Source of the DNA: Congregibacter litoralis KT71 | Lineage (GTDB): Bacteria > Pseudomonadota > Gammaproteobacteria > Pseudomonadales > Halieaceae | Direction of reading: 5' to 3' | NCBI RefSeq assembly: GCF_000153125.2 | Contig: NZ_CM002299.1 | Location: 2,864,928-2,928,927 of the forward strand | Length of the DNA: 64,000 nucleotides | Shown here: one piece after another, positions 25,766-35,071 of the stretch | How the letters are laid out: each line of letters starts with the position of its first letter | Position numbering within the stretch: the stretch's first letter is position 1 | The notes under the pieces: generated by a model | The model's database searches: none | What the model was told of the DNA's origin: nothing | What the model saw: only the letters and a program-made list of their open reading frames with translations | Translations under genes and position numbers: made by a program

Positions 25766-26782
25766 TCAACAGGCAAGCCGGTACTCCAATTGATCCAATG
25801 TTTGGTCAATTACTGTAGAAAGATCGAATGACATCGCTGGAATGGGCGGACAATAAGTCTCGTCGCTTAATTGAATCAGTCGACATAACCCAAGCCGCGC
25901 AAAGCGGTCCATTGCCGCGCGATAGCGTTCATTTGCGCGGTGGGTGGGTAGTGCTACTACCGTGGTGGGTCTGCTGCTTGCGATACTCTCAGTCATCATC
26001 GACATACTATCGGCAGTTGTGAAAACCTGAGTACCAGCTCCGATCAGTGCAAGCAATTCTTTCTTTGGCTCAGAGTCCCACCAAACTGCGTAGGCTATGT
26101 GCTCGGGCTTCAGATGTTCTTTCAGCACAGACTCTCCCTTTCCCCCGGTGCGCCGCGACGTTGTTAGCAGCCATCGAATCCCATACTTTTCCGCCATTGA
26201 ATTGGCCCACGTGGCCAGCAGGCGCCACTCTTGTTCGCCATAGTCAAATCCGGCGCCAGTACCTCCTATGATTAATGTCCACAACGTGCCATCGAGCTTA
26301 CGACGCTTGAGTAAGGAGCTGCCTGCATCAAGTACGGCCTTAGGATCTACTAGATTCGGGCTCATCGTCATCACAAGATTGTTTTTGTAGCCAGTAGGCT
26401 CTAAGGTCATGTGTACGTTTATTCGACGCGGGTTTAGTCGACGTAGTGAGCCCAGGTAAATATTCGGACACCCCAGCATAGAAGCCACTAGTATGTTGGC
26501 GAAAGAGGAGTTGCCGCCGGTAGATATTACGAGATCGGCTTCGTCGGGAAGCTCGGGCGTCTCATAAAACAACTTGAGTATTCGTCTAGCGGCCCGACTG
26601 TCCTCTGGTAATAGTTTTGGAAGCAGCAAGCGCGACAGCGCTTTTTCCCGAAGCTGCACGTTCGCCACGGATACATCCAGGTTCCAGCGACGCTCTAGCC
26701 ATTTACACAGTCCAATAGATTGGTTTTCATGACCAACGACCCCGTCGGTAACAACAACCACTTTGATAGGAGTTTCGGACAT
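25766..26782 (-). CDS. ELM1-like (DUF1022) family protein
   Basis: A 338-residue protein of the ELM1/DUF1022 family, related to GT-B glycosyltransferases. Seen are VVVTDGVVGHENQSIGLCKWLERR at the N-terminus (first 20 residues decisive), DLVISTGGNSSFANILVASML, WTLIIGGTGAGF, WLLTTSRRTGGKGE and VFTTADSMSMMTESIASSRP. In bacteria these genes often occur in lipid A/LPS core clusters. The activity is not established here; a sugar-nucleotide-dependent transfer is possible. The ATG directly follows the stop of the GT4 gene. Confidence 0.75.
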   Translation of the reverse strand: MSETPIKVVVVTDGVVGHENQSIGLCKWLERRWNLDVSVANVQLREKALSRLLLPKLLPEDSRAARRILKLFYETPELPDEADLVISTGGNSSFANILVASMLGCPNIYLGSLRRLNPRRINVHMTLEPTGYKNNLVMTMSPNLVDPKAVLDAGSSLLKRRKLDGTLWTLIIGGTGAGFDYGEQEWRLLATWANSMAEKYGIRWLLTTSRRTGGKGESVLKEHLKPEHIAYAVWWDSEPKKELLALIGAGTQVFTTADSMSMMTESIASSRPTTVVALPTHRANERYRAAMDRFARLGLCRLIQLSDETYCPPIPAMSFDLSTVIDQTLDQLEYRLAC

Positions 26783-27802
26783 TCAAGCCGCCGCCATAAT
26801 GTCTCTGTAAGCCGCACAAGTTTCAGCAGCCATATTTTCCACCGTAAGATGTTTACTCGCCCAAGTAAAAACTGGCTCATAGTCTGTGTTTAACCGTTCT
26901 AGGTCCGACAGGCAGCGCTCTATACCCTGTTGCAGCGAGCAATCTTTATGTTCTACGACAAAGGCACCTGGTAGAACTTCCTCGGCACCCGCGACACGGG
27001 TGGATAAAACCGGGAGTTTCGAAACCAGTGCCTCAGCCAGGGTGTAACTGAAGCCCTCACGCTCCGACGAACAAATGAGAAGATCGGCGCCCGACATCAG
27101 GCTACGCGCATTATCAATATAGCCAAGCAATCTCACCACGCGTTGAAGGTTTCGCTTCCGAATTTCAGACTCTAGATGACGCTTTTCAGGCCCATCACCC
27201 ACTATCAGCAAGTGACCGAAGTATGGCTTCCATGCGCGAATCAGACGGTCAAATCTCTTTACTGAGACAAGCCTGCCAACAGCTAGGGAAACAGGAAGAT
27301 CGTCATCAATCCCTAACTGCGCGCGAAGCGACGCCGGCTCGACCTGCTCAGCTTTCCCTCGAACTAGACCGTTGAACACCACGTACTTCTTGTCGTGATT
27401 GATTGCCCGCAGCACGCCTTGGCTTACCCCTATCAGCGCGTCCATGGACTCAAAAGCTCTGGTTTTCCTTTTCACACTATGCACAGTTGCGACTGTTTTC
27501 CCAGGAGCCCATGAACTCAAGCGGCTAACAATGGCTGCCGCTTTACTTGCATGCGCATGGACGATGTCAGCTTGGATGGCTTGCAAAGCCCGCGCTGCCT
27601 CAAAAAGTGCAAGCGGATTGTTCCTTGAGCGTGACAGATCGACGGGAACCACATTTACATCCGCAGAGAATCGCTTCTCGTACTTCGCATGAGCCGCGAC
27701 AGATACGTTAATTCCCAACTGCACAAGATGATTAGCTAACTGAACAACATGGTTCTCTAACCCTCCTTCTTCGTCGCCTGCAAGCACATGGACTACATGC
27801 AT
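26783..27802 (-). CDS. Glycosyltransferase family 4 (GT-B)
   Basis: A 339-residue GT-B transferase. N-terminal HVLAGDEEGGLENHVVQLANHL is the usual acceptor-domain start, DIVHAHASKAAAIVSRL follows, and the donor domain has VSLAVGRLVSVKRFDRLIRA, LLIVGDGPEKRHLES, LLGYIDNARSLMSGADLLICSSEREGFSYTLAEALVSKLPVLST with the E-x7-E motif. Likely adds a sugar to a lipid-linked or core oligosaccharide. It abuts the ELM1-like gene without a gap and lies 29 bp behind the FkbM gene, so the block 28671-21000 reads as one transcriptional direction. Confidence 0.88.
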   Translation of the reverse strand: MHVVHVLAGDEEGGLENHVVQLANHLVQLGINVSVAAHAKYEKRFSADVNVVPVDLSRSRNNPLALFEAARALQAIQADIVHAHASKAAAIVSRLSSWAPGKTVATVHSVKRKTRAFESMDALIGVSQGVLRAINHDKKYVVFNGLVRGKAEQVEPASLRAQLGIDDDLPVSLAVGRLVSVKRFDRLIRAWKPYFGHLLIVGDGPEKRHLESEIRKRNLQRVVRLLGYIDNARSLMSGADLLICSSEREGFSYTLAEALVSKLPVLSTRVAGAEEVLPGAFVVEHKDCSLQQGIERCLSDLERLNTDYEPVFTWASKHLTVENMAAETCAAYRDIMAAA

Positions 27803-27831
27803 TTGAGTATCGCGTGCTCTGCTACAGCAGA

Positions 27832-28671
27832 TTACGTAGCAGCCCTACGCTTGCGATTAGGCAGGAAGAGAAGGTTTCGCTTCACATCAATCTCTGCGCC
27901 ACAATTCCCGTGGTACTCAAGCACATCGTCATTTAGGACTAGTGGTTGGTAATCGCGCTCACACATAAAGTCGATGAGTTCTTCGGGGGTGTGTTCTCCA
28001 ATCCCGTGCGCTTCAGCGATTACCACGGGCCTATGTTCGTCCAATGTGGATTGAGCGCCCCTCAGTGTGCTCAGCTCAGCCCCCTCGACATCCAGTTTGA
28101 TGAACCCCAAGTTCTCGAATTTGAGTGAGTCAAGACAAATCATTTCCACCTCAAACGACCGTGACTCGGAGGCGGCTGGTGTATCGAACAATGATCCACG
28201 GGTGTGGTGTACTTTGCCGCCACTTTGCGGAACGAAGAAGACCTCAGATCCCAAACGGTCGGACAGTGCTAGCCGATATACCCTGACATTCGACGGGACC
28301 GCGTGGCTGAGGTAGTCAAACATGACTGGATTAGGCTCGAAAGCGTGCACCGAACTGCAATGCTGTGCTAAGCACCAGCTCCAGACACCCTTGTTCGCGC
28401 CGCCATCAATGGCCGTGGAACCTGCCGGTACAAGGTGTGGGATGACGTTAAGTTCAGGCTCTGTTCGCCTTGCATAGCGCGTAGCTTGATAACGCATATA
28501 TAGCTTTTTCGGCAAAAGACGTCTTTTAAACCGCTGGAGTGCTTCGTATTTTGGATGGGGAAGCCGATCGCCCTCTTCCCGACATTCGACAGACTCAAAA
28601 GCCTTTGGGGGCGCGAATAAGTTTGTATTCTGAGTCTGTGCAGATGTATGTGCAGGAAGCGGTTGAGCCAT
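27832..28671 (-). CDS. FkbM-family methyltransferase
   Basis: A 279-residue protein with the FkbM pattern: VIPHLVPAGSTAIDGGANKGVWSW (SAM-binding motif I), VHAFEPNPVMFDYL, LGFIKLDVEGAELSTLRGA and VVIAEAHG. Such enzymes O-methylate sugars in surface glycans and antibiotics. The ATG at 28671 is preferred; an in-frame start 29 codons upstream would place a basic tail over the divergent promoter. No strong ribosome-binding site precedes either. It is the first gene of the minus-strand envelope block and diverges from the sigma-factor gene. Confidence 0.8.
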   Translation of the reverse strand: MAQPLPAHTSAQTQNTNLFAPPKAFESVECREEGDRLPHPKYEALQRFKRRLLPKKLYMRYQATRYARRTEPELNVIPHLVPAGSTAIDGGANKGVWSWCLAQHCSSVHAFEPNPVMFDYLSHAVPSNVRVYRLALSDRLGSEVFFVPQSGGKVHHTRGSLFDTPAASESRSFEVEMICLDSLKFENLGFIKLDVEGAELSTLRGAQSTLDEHRPVVIAEAHGIGEHTPEELIDFMCERDYQPLVLNDDVLEYHGNCGAEIDVKRNLLFLPNRKRRAAT

Positions 28672-28803
28672 GATTGAGTGAGACTTTAGTTGACTAGACC
28701 TTTCTTTAGAGGGAGGCTGTGGAAAAAATCTGTCGCGCTTCGTCTGTTTTTTTTTCAATATCGCAACAGAAAATGGCCTCGCACTCCCTCTGACTTCTTA
28801 ACC

Positions 28804-29430
28804 ATGGACGAAAAACACGAAATCCCAGCCTCGCTGCAGTTAGGTCGAGATAGAAAACTCGTTAAGGACATCCTTGAGGGTGACGAAAAAGCACTCCGGG
28901 TGTTTTTCGACACCTATTTGCCTCGACTCTATCGATATGCGCGACATCGCTTAGCAAACCCCTCAGATATCGATGATGTTGTGCAGGCCGCGTTGTCACA
29001 GGCAGTTCGTCGACTTGAGACCTGGCGTGGCGAATCCACCCTCCTAACTTGGCTCATAACAATCTGCAGACATGAGATTTCTAAAGAACTCAAAGAAGTC
29101 GCATTAAGTCGAGATCTAATGCAGCCGTTTCTGAGTGACGAGCTCCTTCGGTCAACGGTGGAAATGATCGAACTCGAAGAGGACGAAGCTACAGAGCAAA
29201 TGGCCGCACGAGCCGAGGTTGCTCAGTTGATTCGATTCACGCTCGATCAACTGCCCGAAAATTACGCAGTCGCCCTGGAAATGAAATACATATTTGGGGG
29301 AAGCTCTATGGAGATTGCGCGCAAGTTATCTCTGAGTGACTCAGCAACCCAATCACTTTTAGCGCGCGCACGGCGTGCATTTAAAGAACTCTATAGCGAA
29401 TCGCTTCTTTCTGCGACGCAAGGCGGGTAA
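28804..29430 (+). CDS. ECF sigma factor, FecI-like
   Basis: A 208-residue sigma-70 family factor of the extracytoplasmic type. Region 2 is GDEKALRVFFDTYLPRLYRYARHRL, DIDDVVQAALSQAVRRLETW and STLLTWLITICRHEI. Region 4 is LDQLPENYAVALEMKYI, GGSSMEIARKLSLSDSATQSLLARARRAFKELY. The ATG at 28804 is chosen because region 2 follows at normal distance; earlier in-frame codons run into divergent regulatory DNA. It is followed directly by a FecR gene (start within the stop codon), so a surface-signalling module is likely, with the STN-domain receptor at 35072-37366 as the probable partner. Confidence 0.88.
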   Translation: MDEKHEIPASLQLGRDRKLVKDILEGDEKALRVFFDTYLPRLYRYARHRLANPSDIDDVVQAALSQAVRRLETWRGESTLLTWLITICRHEISKELKEVALSRDLMQPFLSDELLRSTVEMIELEEDEATEQMAARAEVAQLIRFTLDQLPENYAVALEMKYIFGGSSMEIARKLSLSDSATQSLLARARRAFKELYSESLLSATQGG

Positions 29431-30479
29431 TGGCAATGCCACAAACTGACCACAATGATGAAGACTTGAGCAAGTTGCTGCGCTTTGGAGGTGCCCGCGA
29501 AGAGTTACCGGAGCATCTGAAGCTTAAATGGGAGCAGCATACGCGCGAAGAGCTCGCCAAGGTTCAATTAGATCGGCGTCAACGAAAATCCCATTACTTC
29601 CGCAAACTGTCAGCTATAGCAGCCACGGTGGTGGCAGTTGCCATCGGGTCTACGTACCTGCTGCAAAGTACGGATACCACAGAAGTATATGCAGTCCTTC
29701 TCCACGCCGAAGGCGAGTGTGCCGTCGAGTACGCTAAAAGTGACACTAAAAACACTGTCGAACCTGTTTTAGCCAACAACTCTGATGCCGTTACCGGTGA
29801 AGACTCGTTCATTACATTTACATATAGGGATCATGAAGTTCGAATCAACGAAAATACTAACGTCAAGATCATGACAGATGAATTGGTACTGCTTGAAGGA
29901 GAGATCTACATTTCCGATGACCTGGACAGCTCTTTCCAGTCGAATTCGCAATCAATTTTTCTCCGCACGCCTCATGGAAGCATCCGAGACATAGGCACTC
30001 AGTTCCTAGTTCGGGCCTCTGCAGAGCGAACGGAAGCGACCGTCAGAAACGGAAAAATTCGCGTGGATGACGGCGAATCCGAAGTGGAAATCTCAGCGCG
30101 ATCGCGCGAAGCGCGACAGGCGACCCTAGGTGCATCTTCTACGATAGAGATCATTTCAGCCGATGCGCGTGGGTCCCAATGGGATTGGATTTATAACGCG
30201 AGAGAAGGATTCGCTATCGACGGACGAAGCGCACTGGAACTCCTGGAATGGGCGGCCAAAGAAATGGGTGCAAGTCTAGAGTTTCTATCCGCCGCCGCCG
30301 AACGCCGAGCTGAGTTCAGCATACTGCGCGGAAACGTCATAGTGACTAACCCTCAAAATACAATCGACGTGGTGCTGGAGAGCAGCGAGCTTCGAGCAAA
30401 GCTGAGCGAGAACGGAGTCCTGACCGTGTGGCGCGCTGAGCGCGACATCCAAAGTGGTCTGACTGTGACATCTAGCTAG
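29430..30479 (+). CDS. FecR-like anti-sigma / signal-transfer protein
   Basis: A 349-residue inner-membrane protein. An N-terminal cytosolic part (about 1-55), one membrane helix (about residues 57-75, LSAIAATVVAVAIGSTYLL), a periplasmic FecR domain (ITFTYRDHEVRINENTNVKIM, TPHGSIRDIGTQFLVRA, TVRNGKIRVDD) and a C-terminal STN-like segment (REGFAIDGRSALELLEWAAKEMG). It should hold the ECF factor inactive until the receptor signals. The start overlaps the sigma gene stop (TAATG). A second ATG two codons on is equally possible. Confidence 0.85.
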   Translation: MAMPQTDHNDEDLSKLLRFGGAREELPEHLKLKWEQHTREELAKVQLDRRQRKSHYFRKLSAIAATVVAVAIGSTYLLQSTDTTEVYAVLLHAEGECAVEYAKSDTKNTVEPVLANNSDAVTGEDSFITFTYRDHEVRINENTNVKIMTDELVLLEGEIYISDDLDSSFQSNSQSIFLRTPHGSIRDIGTQFLVRASAERTEATVRNGKIRVDDGESEVEISARSREARQATLGASSTIEIISADARGSQWDWIYNAREGFAIDGRSALELLEWAAKEMGASLEFLSAAAERRAEFSILRGNVIVTNPQNTIDVVLESSELRAKLSENGVLTVWRAERDIQSGLTVTSS

Positions 30480-30640
30480 CATCGGGAGCACAACAACCCC
30501 ACCGCTCAATCACCAGCAATTCGATGTGAGCAGCAAAGTGGTGTCCCAATCCCCAAACTAGTATGACAATCTTTCTCGTTAAAGCGTTACGCTGTGCGCT
30601 GCCGCTTTTTTACGAACCCTTAGACTGCCCTTCCCAAGAC

Positions 30641-32482
30641 TTACTCCATTTCCGCAGTAGCTCCAGTGTTGAACTGGCGATGATATAGCTGAGCGTAGTA
30701 CCCGTCAGCGGAAAGCAGCTCCCGATGCGTACCGGTTTCAATAATCTGCCCGTCGTCCATAACAACAACTCGATCAGCGTTTTCGATAGTCGATAAGCGG
30801 TGTGCGATTATGAGTGTGGTGCGGTAATCACTTAGCGTTTGAAGCGACGCCTGAACGAGCTGCTCGGACTGTGAGTCGAGTGCTGATGTCGCCTCATCTA
30901 GAATAAGGATAGGCGCTTCTTTCAAGAATGCGCGTGCAATGGCTAGTCTTTGTCTCTGGCCGCCCGACAAATCGGCACCATCCTCATCAAGAGAAGTATC
31001 CAAGCCATCAGGTAATCGGCGTATGAATTCAAGTGCATTTGCTTGCGCTGCTGCTTGCTCGACCGCCTCGCGACTAGAACTACGAAGTTCTCCGTAGGCT
31101 ATGTTGTTTTCGATAGAGGTTTCGAACAACACTGTTTGCTGATTCACCACGGCAACATGTCGTCGAAGCGAATCAAGCTGAATCTCTTCTTCTGGTACAC
31201 GATCGATGAACAAAGTTCCTACAGGCGCCGGAATAAAACCAGCAACCAAGTTAACAAGCGTAGATTTGCCGGCACCTGAGCGGCCCACGAGGGCTACAGT
31301 TTCACCAGCATTGATCTTAAGATTAATTTGCTTGAGAACGGGCTTACCGTCTTTTTGATAACTAAAGGATAAATTACGAAATTCTACGTCACCTCGTAAT
31401 CCAGATAATCGTTCGAGTCCGTTATTCGTTTCAAGATTCTCATCGAGGATTTCAAAGACACTCTCCGCAGCCGCTAAACCGCGCTGAATGCCGGCGTTAA
31501 CGCTGGTCAACTGACGCAGCGGCTTAGCTACCAAACTGGCCGCCGTTACATATGATAGGAACTGGCCTTCGTCCATGCCCGCACGTAAGGTGGGGTCCAG
31601 CCCAAGCCAAAACAGTACTGCCAACGACACAAACGTCAGGAGCTGAATAATGGGTAGGCTAATTTCATTCGCTCTTGCTAGCTTCAGATCCTGAGTCAAT
31701 GAGTATGAATTGTGGCGACTAAAGCGCTCCCGCTCGTAGTCCTCACCACCAAAGCTACGCATCACTAACAACCCACGCGTAACCTCAGATACCACTTGAG
31801 TCAGACCTCCAACGGAAGTTTGTATGCGCTGACTATATTTTTTAAACCGCTTCGAGGTAAAAGTGATAATTAGCCCAATCAGCGGCGCCACTGCTAAAAA
31901 TAGCAGAGACAGCTTCCAGTTAACATAAAACAAGTAGCCAAGCAGCGCCGCCACAGTTAAACCTTCCCGAATTAATGTTTTGATCGCGTTTGACGTCGCC
32001 GATGTCACCTGCTCTACGTTGAATGTGATAACAGCAATGATTTCACTCGAGTTGTGATTAGCGAAGAAGCTGACCGGCAGTCTCGTGAGGTGCATAAACA
32101 AATCTTGCCGAAGCTGGTAAACGACGTTTCGCGCAACAAAGGTAATGTAGTAGCCACCCAAATAAGAACCTATTTCTCTGAATGCGACAATAGTCACCAG
32201 CGCGATAGGTAGAAACAACCTAATTCCCTCGGCAGTATCTAACCCAAGACTCAACTCCCAATCGGATAGCTGGCGCTGGCTCGCCGGCATCGTATCGAAG
32301 GCGTTAGGCAAATATTGCATTAAGCTCGCAAACGCCGACTGCGTAAGCGCATACAAAACAAAGCCAACAATGCTGATTGCGAATGCGGGCCATAGCGTCC
32401 AAACGTAAGCCAACAGCCGCCTGTAGGTCGATGGCCGCGGTTGTGTACCCGGAACGCCATCAGTGTCGAACGGCTGAATCAA
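30641..32482 (-). CDS. MsbA-like lipid flippase ABC transporter
   Basis: A 613-residue half-transporter fusing six membrane helices (about residues 25-330) to an ATPase domain. Walker A is VGRSGAGKST, the signature LSGGQRQRLAIARAF and Walker B ILILDEATSALD, followed by the switch His in IIAHRLSTI. The N-terminal part (WTLWPAFAISIVGFVLYALTQ, LPNAFD) resembles MsbA, which flips lipid A-core across the inner membrane. With LpxL-, WaaL- and glycosyltransferase-like genes nearby it probably handles the glycolipid made by the cluster. A general lipid or drug exporter role is the alternative. Confidence 0.88.
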   Translation of the reverse strand: MIQPFDTDGVPGTQPRPSTYRRLLAYVWTLWPAFAISIVGFVLYALTQSAFASLMQYLPNAFDTMPASQRQLSDWELSLGLDTAEGIRLFLPIALVTIVAFREIGSYLGGYYITFVARNVVYQLRQDLFMHLTRLPVSFFANHNSSEIIAVITFNVEQVTSATSNAIKTLIREGLTVAALLGYLFYVNWKLSLLFLAVAPLIGLIITFTSKRFKKYSQRIQTSVGGLTQVVSEVTRGLLVMRSFGGEDYERERFSRHNSYSLTQDLKLARANEISLPIIQLLTFVSLAVLFWLGLDPTLRAGMDEGQFLSYVTAASLVAKPLRQLTSVNAGIQRGLAAAESVFEILDENLETNNGLERLSGLRGDVEFRNLSFSYQKDGKPVLKQINLKINAGETVALVGRSGAGKSTLVNLVAGFIPAPVGTLFIDRVPEEEIQLDSLRRHVAVVNQQTVLFETSIENNIAYGELRSSSREAVEQAAAQANALEFIRRLPDGLDTSLDEDGADLSGGQRQRLAIARAFLKEAPILILDEATSALDSQSEQLVQASLQTLSDYRTTLIIAHRLSTIENADRVVVMDDGQIIETGTHRELLSADGYYAQLYHRQFNTGATAEME

Positions 32483-32787
32483 TTGGAGGATTCCTTCTTT
32501 AGAAATAAGAAGTGATGTACTAGAGCGTCTGCCTTCTTTCCGAAAGTGTACGGAATTCGGTGATCAGGCTCTACATGGTAACTAGCGTTGACGCCCGGGT
32601 AAGCGAATTCCCGTAGTTCGAGCCATGTTGGACGTGGACTTCCCATCTGTCGTATCGACAAGGAAAGCCACACATGAAGCACCTCACAGAACAACAAATT
32701 GGCTTGATTCTAAAGCAGCATAACCTAAGTCAAACCATGGTCTATCTGGTTCGCAAGCAACACAAACCAATCAACTGGCGAGCACAC

Positions 32788-33482
32788 TCAAAACGCGTAG
32801 CGGATTCCCCGCTCAAGAATATGTGCGTCAATGTCGGCATCAAGTCCGCCGGCATTCAACCCCGCACGACGAAACCGATACTTCACGTCAAACGTCGTGC
32901 GTTCGTCGAAGAATATGTCCGCCCCGAAGCCCGCCTGAATAATCTCGCTGCTACCATCGATTTCTGCGCGCCCACGGTTGGGAAAATCGTACTTTGTATC
33001 CACCGAAGCCCGACCGTACCCAAGCAAAAAGTAAGGTGTCACGTTGGAAAACTGCCCGATGTCGTAAAGCGCATTTAGTACAAGGCCAGACATAGATGTT
33101 TCAACTTTTCCGACGGGATCTAGCTCCCCCTACCATCGAGTTCCCCCTTGTAATTATCGGTATCGGCCTGCTGGTAAAATAGCTCACCTTCCAGGCGCAG
33201 GCGCCCGTAGCGCTGCTTCCCGAAGTCATACCCGAGAGTAAGATTAACCGTTGGGCTCGCATCGAAGTCTCCTTTAGCTGTGCTTCCCGGTTTTGGACCG
33301 AGACGTTGACCATCGAGCGAAGAGCCTGTGCCAGTGAATACACCATCGGCACGTGTGTTGCCTGCAAAAACCACGCCGCCGCCCGCGCCGACATAAAAGC
33401 GCCCTCGGTCTTCCGCCTGAGCCATGACAGGGGCCATGAGCGGCGCAGTGACCAGAAGAGCCAAGTAAGTTCTGAAAGACAT
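32788..33482 (-). pseudogene. Outer-membrane beta-barrel protein, single frameshift
   Basis: Two frames form one gene. The 5' part (33482 to 33120) encodes a signal peptide (LLVTAPLMAPVMAQAE) and barrel strands FYVGAGGGVVFAG, NLTLGYDFGKQRYGRLRLEGEL. The 3' part (in-frame from about 33118 to 32788) continues with NALYDIGQF, PYFLLGYGRASVDTKY, FGADIFFDERTTFDVKYRFR and ends in AF, a barrel-terminal aromatic. One extra G in the G5 run (C5 on the plus strand at 33126-33130) would fuse them as ELDGRGELDPVGKVETS. Either a real mutation or a base-call error. Confidence 0.8.
33126..33130. repeat. C5/G5 homopolymer at the frameshift of the barrel gene
   Basis: Five identical bases at the point where the two halves of the outer-membrane gene lose frame. 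A +1 change restores a continuous frame. Too short for a typical phase-variable tract. Confidence 0.5.
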
Positions 33483-33887
33483 GCATATTCCTTGCTTTAA
33501 GCGTGAAGGTGAAAACGGGCGTCGCCGCGCCGTCTGTATTTATATTGCCGACTGTCGTCCTGGCAGTGAGGTTCCACGCGATGCTGCAAAGTGAACACAA
33601 CACCCGCTATGTGTTTAGAGGCTTCATAAGCCAAAAATCTGTCGCACGGCGTACACCAATCACCGCCATAGGCAAAAAGCGACCAAGTCAGATATCGTTT
33701 GTCAGGATAAAAACGGTGCGAAAATCGAATCAGTTGACGGGTGCACACTCACGGAGCAGCGCACCGACGTTTCATCCAGGTCTACGTCTGAAGTTGCGGG
33801 ACCGTGTTCGGCACCGTGCTGCGGAAGAATCAATCGGAGTTGTGGTCACGTGGGTAACCGCCCTCTCGAATCACTGTGGCGCTGTGG
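33483..33887. other. Intergenic, no gene seen
   Basis: 405 bp between the barrel-protein gene and mlaA, both on the minus strand. Frames found here show no family features. It presumably holds the promoter of the barrel gene and the 3' end signals of mlaA, but no clear motif was identified. Confidence 0.45.
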
Positions 33888-34679
33888 CTAGAATTCTTCC
33901 TCGAACTCCCAGAAGCTGCCTGGTGTTGTGAAGGTTGCTTCGCCCAATCGAGCCGCCCGGCGTTGTAGATACGCTTCCCGCGCGAATATGTAGCTATCGC
34001 CGGTGGGAAGATCATCCATATCAAGAAATCCTGACCGCGCTTGAACAATACCGGTGCCCCATATCGCCGCGCGCACGTCTGAGGAATCAATGTGCGACGG
34101 TACCGACAACACTGCAGCATCCACTGCGAACCCAGCACCGTCGCGCATCGTGCTAGGCCCGATGACGGGAAGGACAATAAAAGGCCCTGCCGGTAGTCCG
34201 GCGGTCGCCAAAGTCTCACCGAAGTCGGCAGGGGACGAAACAAACCCACGATGGGTTGCAACATCGAAGACCCCAACGAGGCCGATGGTCGTGTTTATCG
34301 CGAAGCGGGCGCCATTTGTTCCAGCATCACGGAACCGACCCTGCAAGGCTGCGTTGACCGCGTAGTTGACATCGCGCAGATTGCGCAGAGCATTCGCGAC
34401 GCCTCGTCGGACCACGCTTGGTAAAATGAAACTGTACGTCTTCGCCACGGGACGCAATACCCAGCGATCGGCAACCTCGTTAAACGCGAAGACGCCACGA
34501 TTCAAAGGTTCCAGAGGATCCGAATCAGGTGCGGCCGCCGCCCCCTGGCAGGGAATGAGCAGGATAGCGAATAGCAACGCGCATAGCCGATTTTGCGCGC
34601 CTCGACGGGAATGTGAAGCACCAGAGCGCGTACCACGACTGGCCACGGAGGTTTTCGCGGCGACCATAGGTAGATTCAT
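33888..34679 (-). CDS. mlaA: MlaA/VacJ-family phospholipid-asymmetry lipoprotein-like protein
   Basis: A 263-residue envelope protein. A hydrophobic signal (about residues 28-48, LCALLFAILLIPCQGAAAA) with a Cys in it precedes the MlaA core: DPLEPLNRGVFAFNEVADRWVLRPVA, VANALRNLRDVNYAVNAALQG, FAINTTIGLVGVFDVA, FGETLATAGLPAGPFIVLPVIGPS. MlaA removes misplaced phospholipids from the outer leaflet and passes them to the Mla system. Its place among LPS genes suits outer-membrane remodelling. No mlaBCDEF genes accompany it, so it would need host partners. Confidence 0.88.
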   Translation of the reverse strand: MNLPMVAAKTSVASRGTRSGASHSRRGAQNRLCALLFAILLIPCQGAAAAPDSDPLEPLNRGVFAFNEVADRWVLRPVAKTYSFILPSVVRRGVANALRNLRDVNYAVNAALQGRFRDAGTNGARFAINTTIGLVGVFDVATHRGFVSSPADFGETLATAGLPAGPFIVLPVIGPSTMRDGAGFAVDAAVLSVPSHIDSSDVRAAIWGTGIVQARSGFLDMDDLPTGDSYIFAREAYLQRRAARLGEATFTTPGSFWEFEEEF

Positions 34680-35071
34680 ACCGGTCCGCTATGCTGAGCA
34701 AGTACTACAGGTTGGGTTTCACGCTGGCAGCTGACGCGCTTTGCGCCCATTTTTATGGGAGCCGAATCAGCCATTTCTGCTAGCGCATAGGAACGATTTC
34801 CCTCCGACGCCATCACGTAACTGCCCTCCAAGGTGATCGAGATCTTGTTGCTTCTCAGTTAGAGGGACTTCTCTCGCAAAATCTGTCGCTCGGCAACGCA
34901 GTAATTCAGAGCCCGATTGGCTCAAGTCTAGTATGAACGACCACTGTGCGGCTCTCACTCCAAGTCAGAATGCATTCCACAAGGATATCAAGTGCACGGT
35001 TTGCTGCCTTTCCTACTCACTTGGCGACGGATAGTGATAGTTCGGCGCTTAAATCCAAAATCAAAGTAGAT
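34680..35071. other. Intergenic, no gene seen
   Basis: 392 bp between mlaA and the TonB receptor, both read leftwards. It must include the mlaA promoter and receptor 3' region. I saw no RNA gene, no clear terminator and no coding frame with support. Confidence 0.45.

Noticed and set aside
32674..33078. A 134-residue plus-strand gene
   Set aside because: Most of it is antisense to the outer-membrane barrel gene, whose protein features are clear; no family match.
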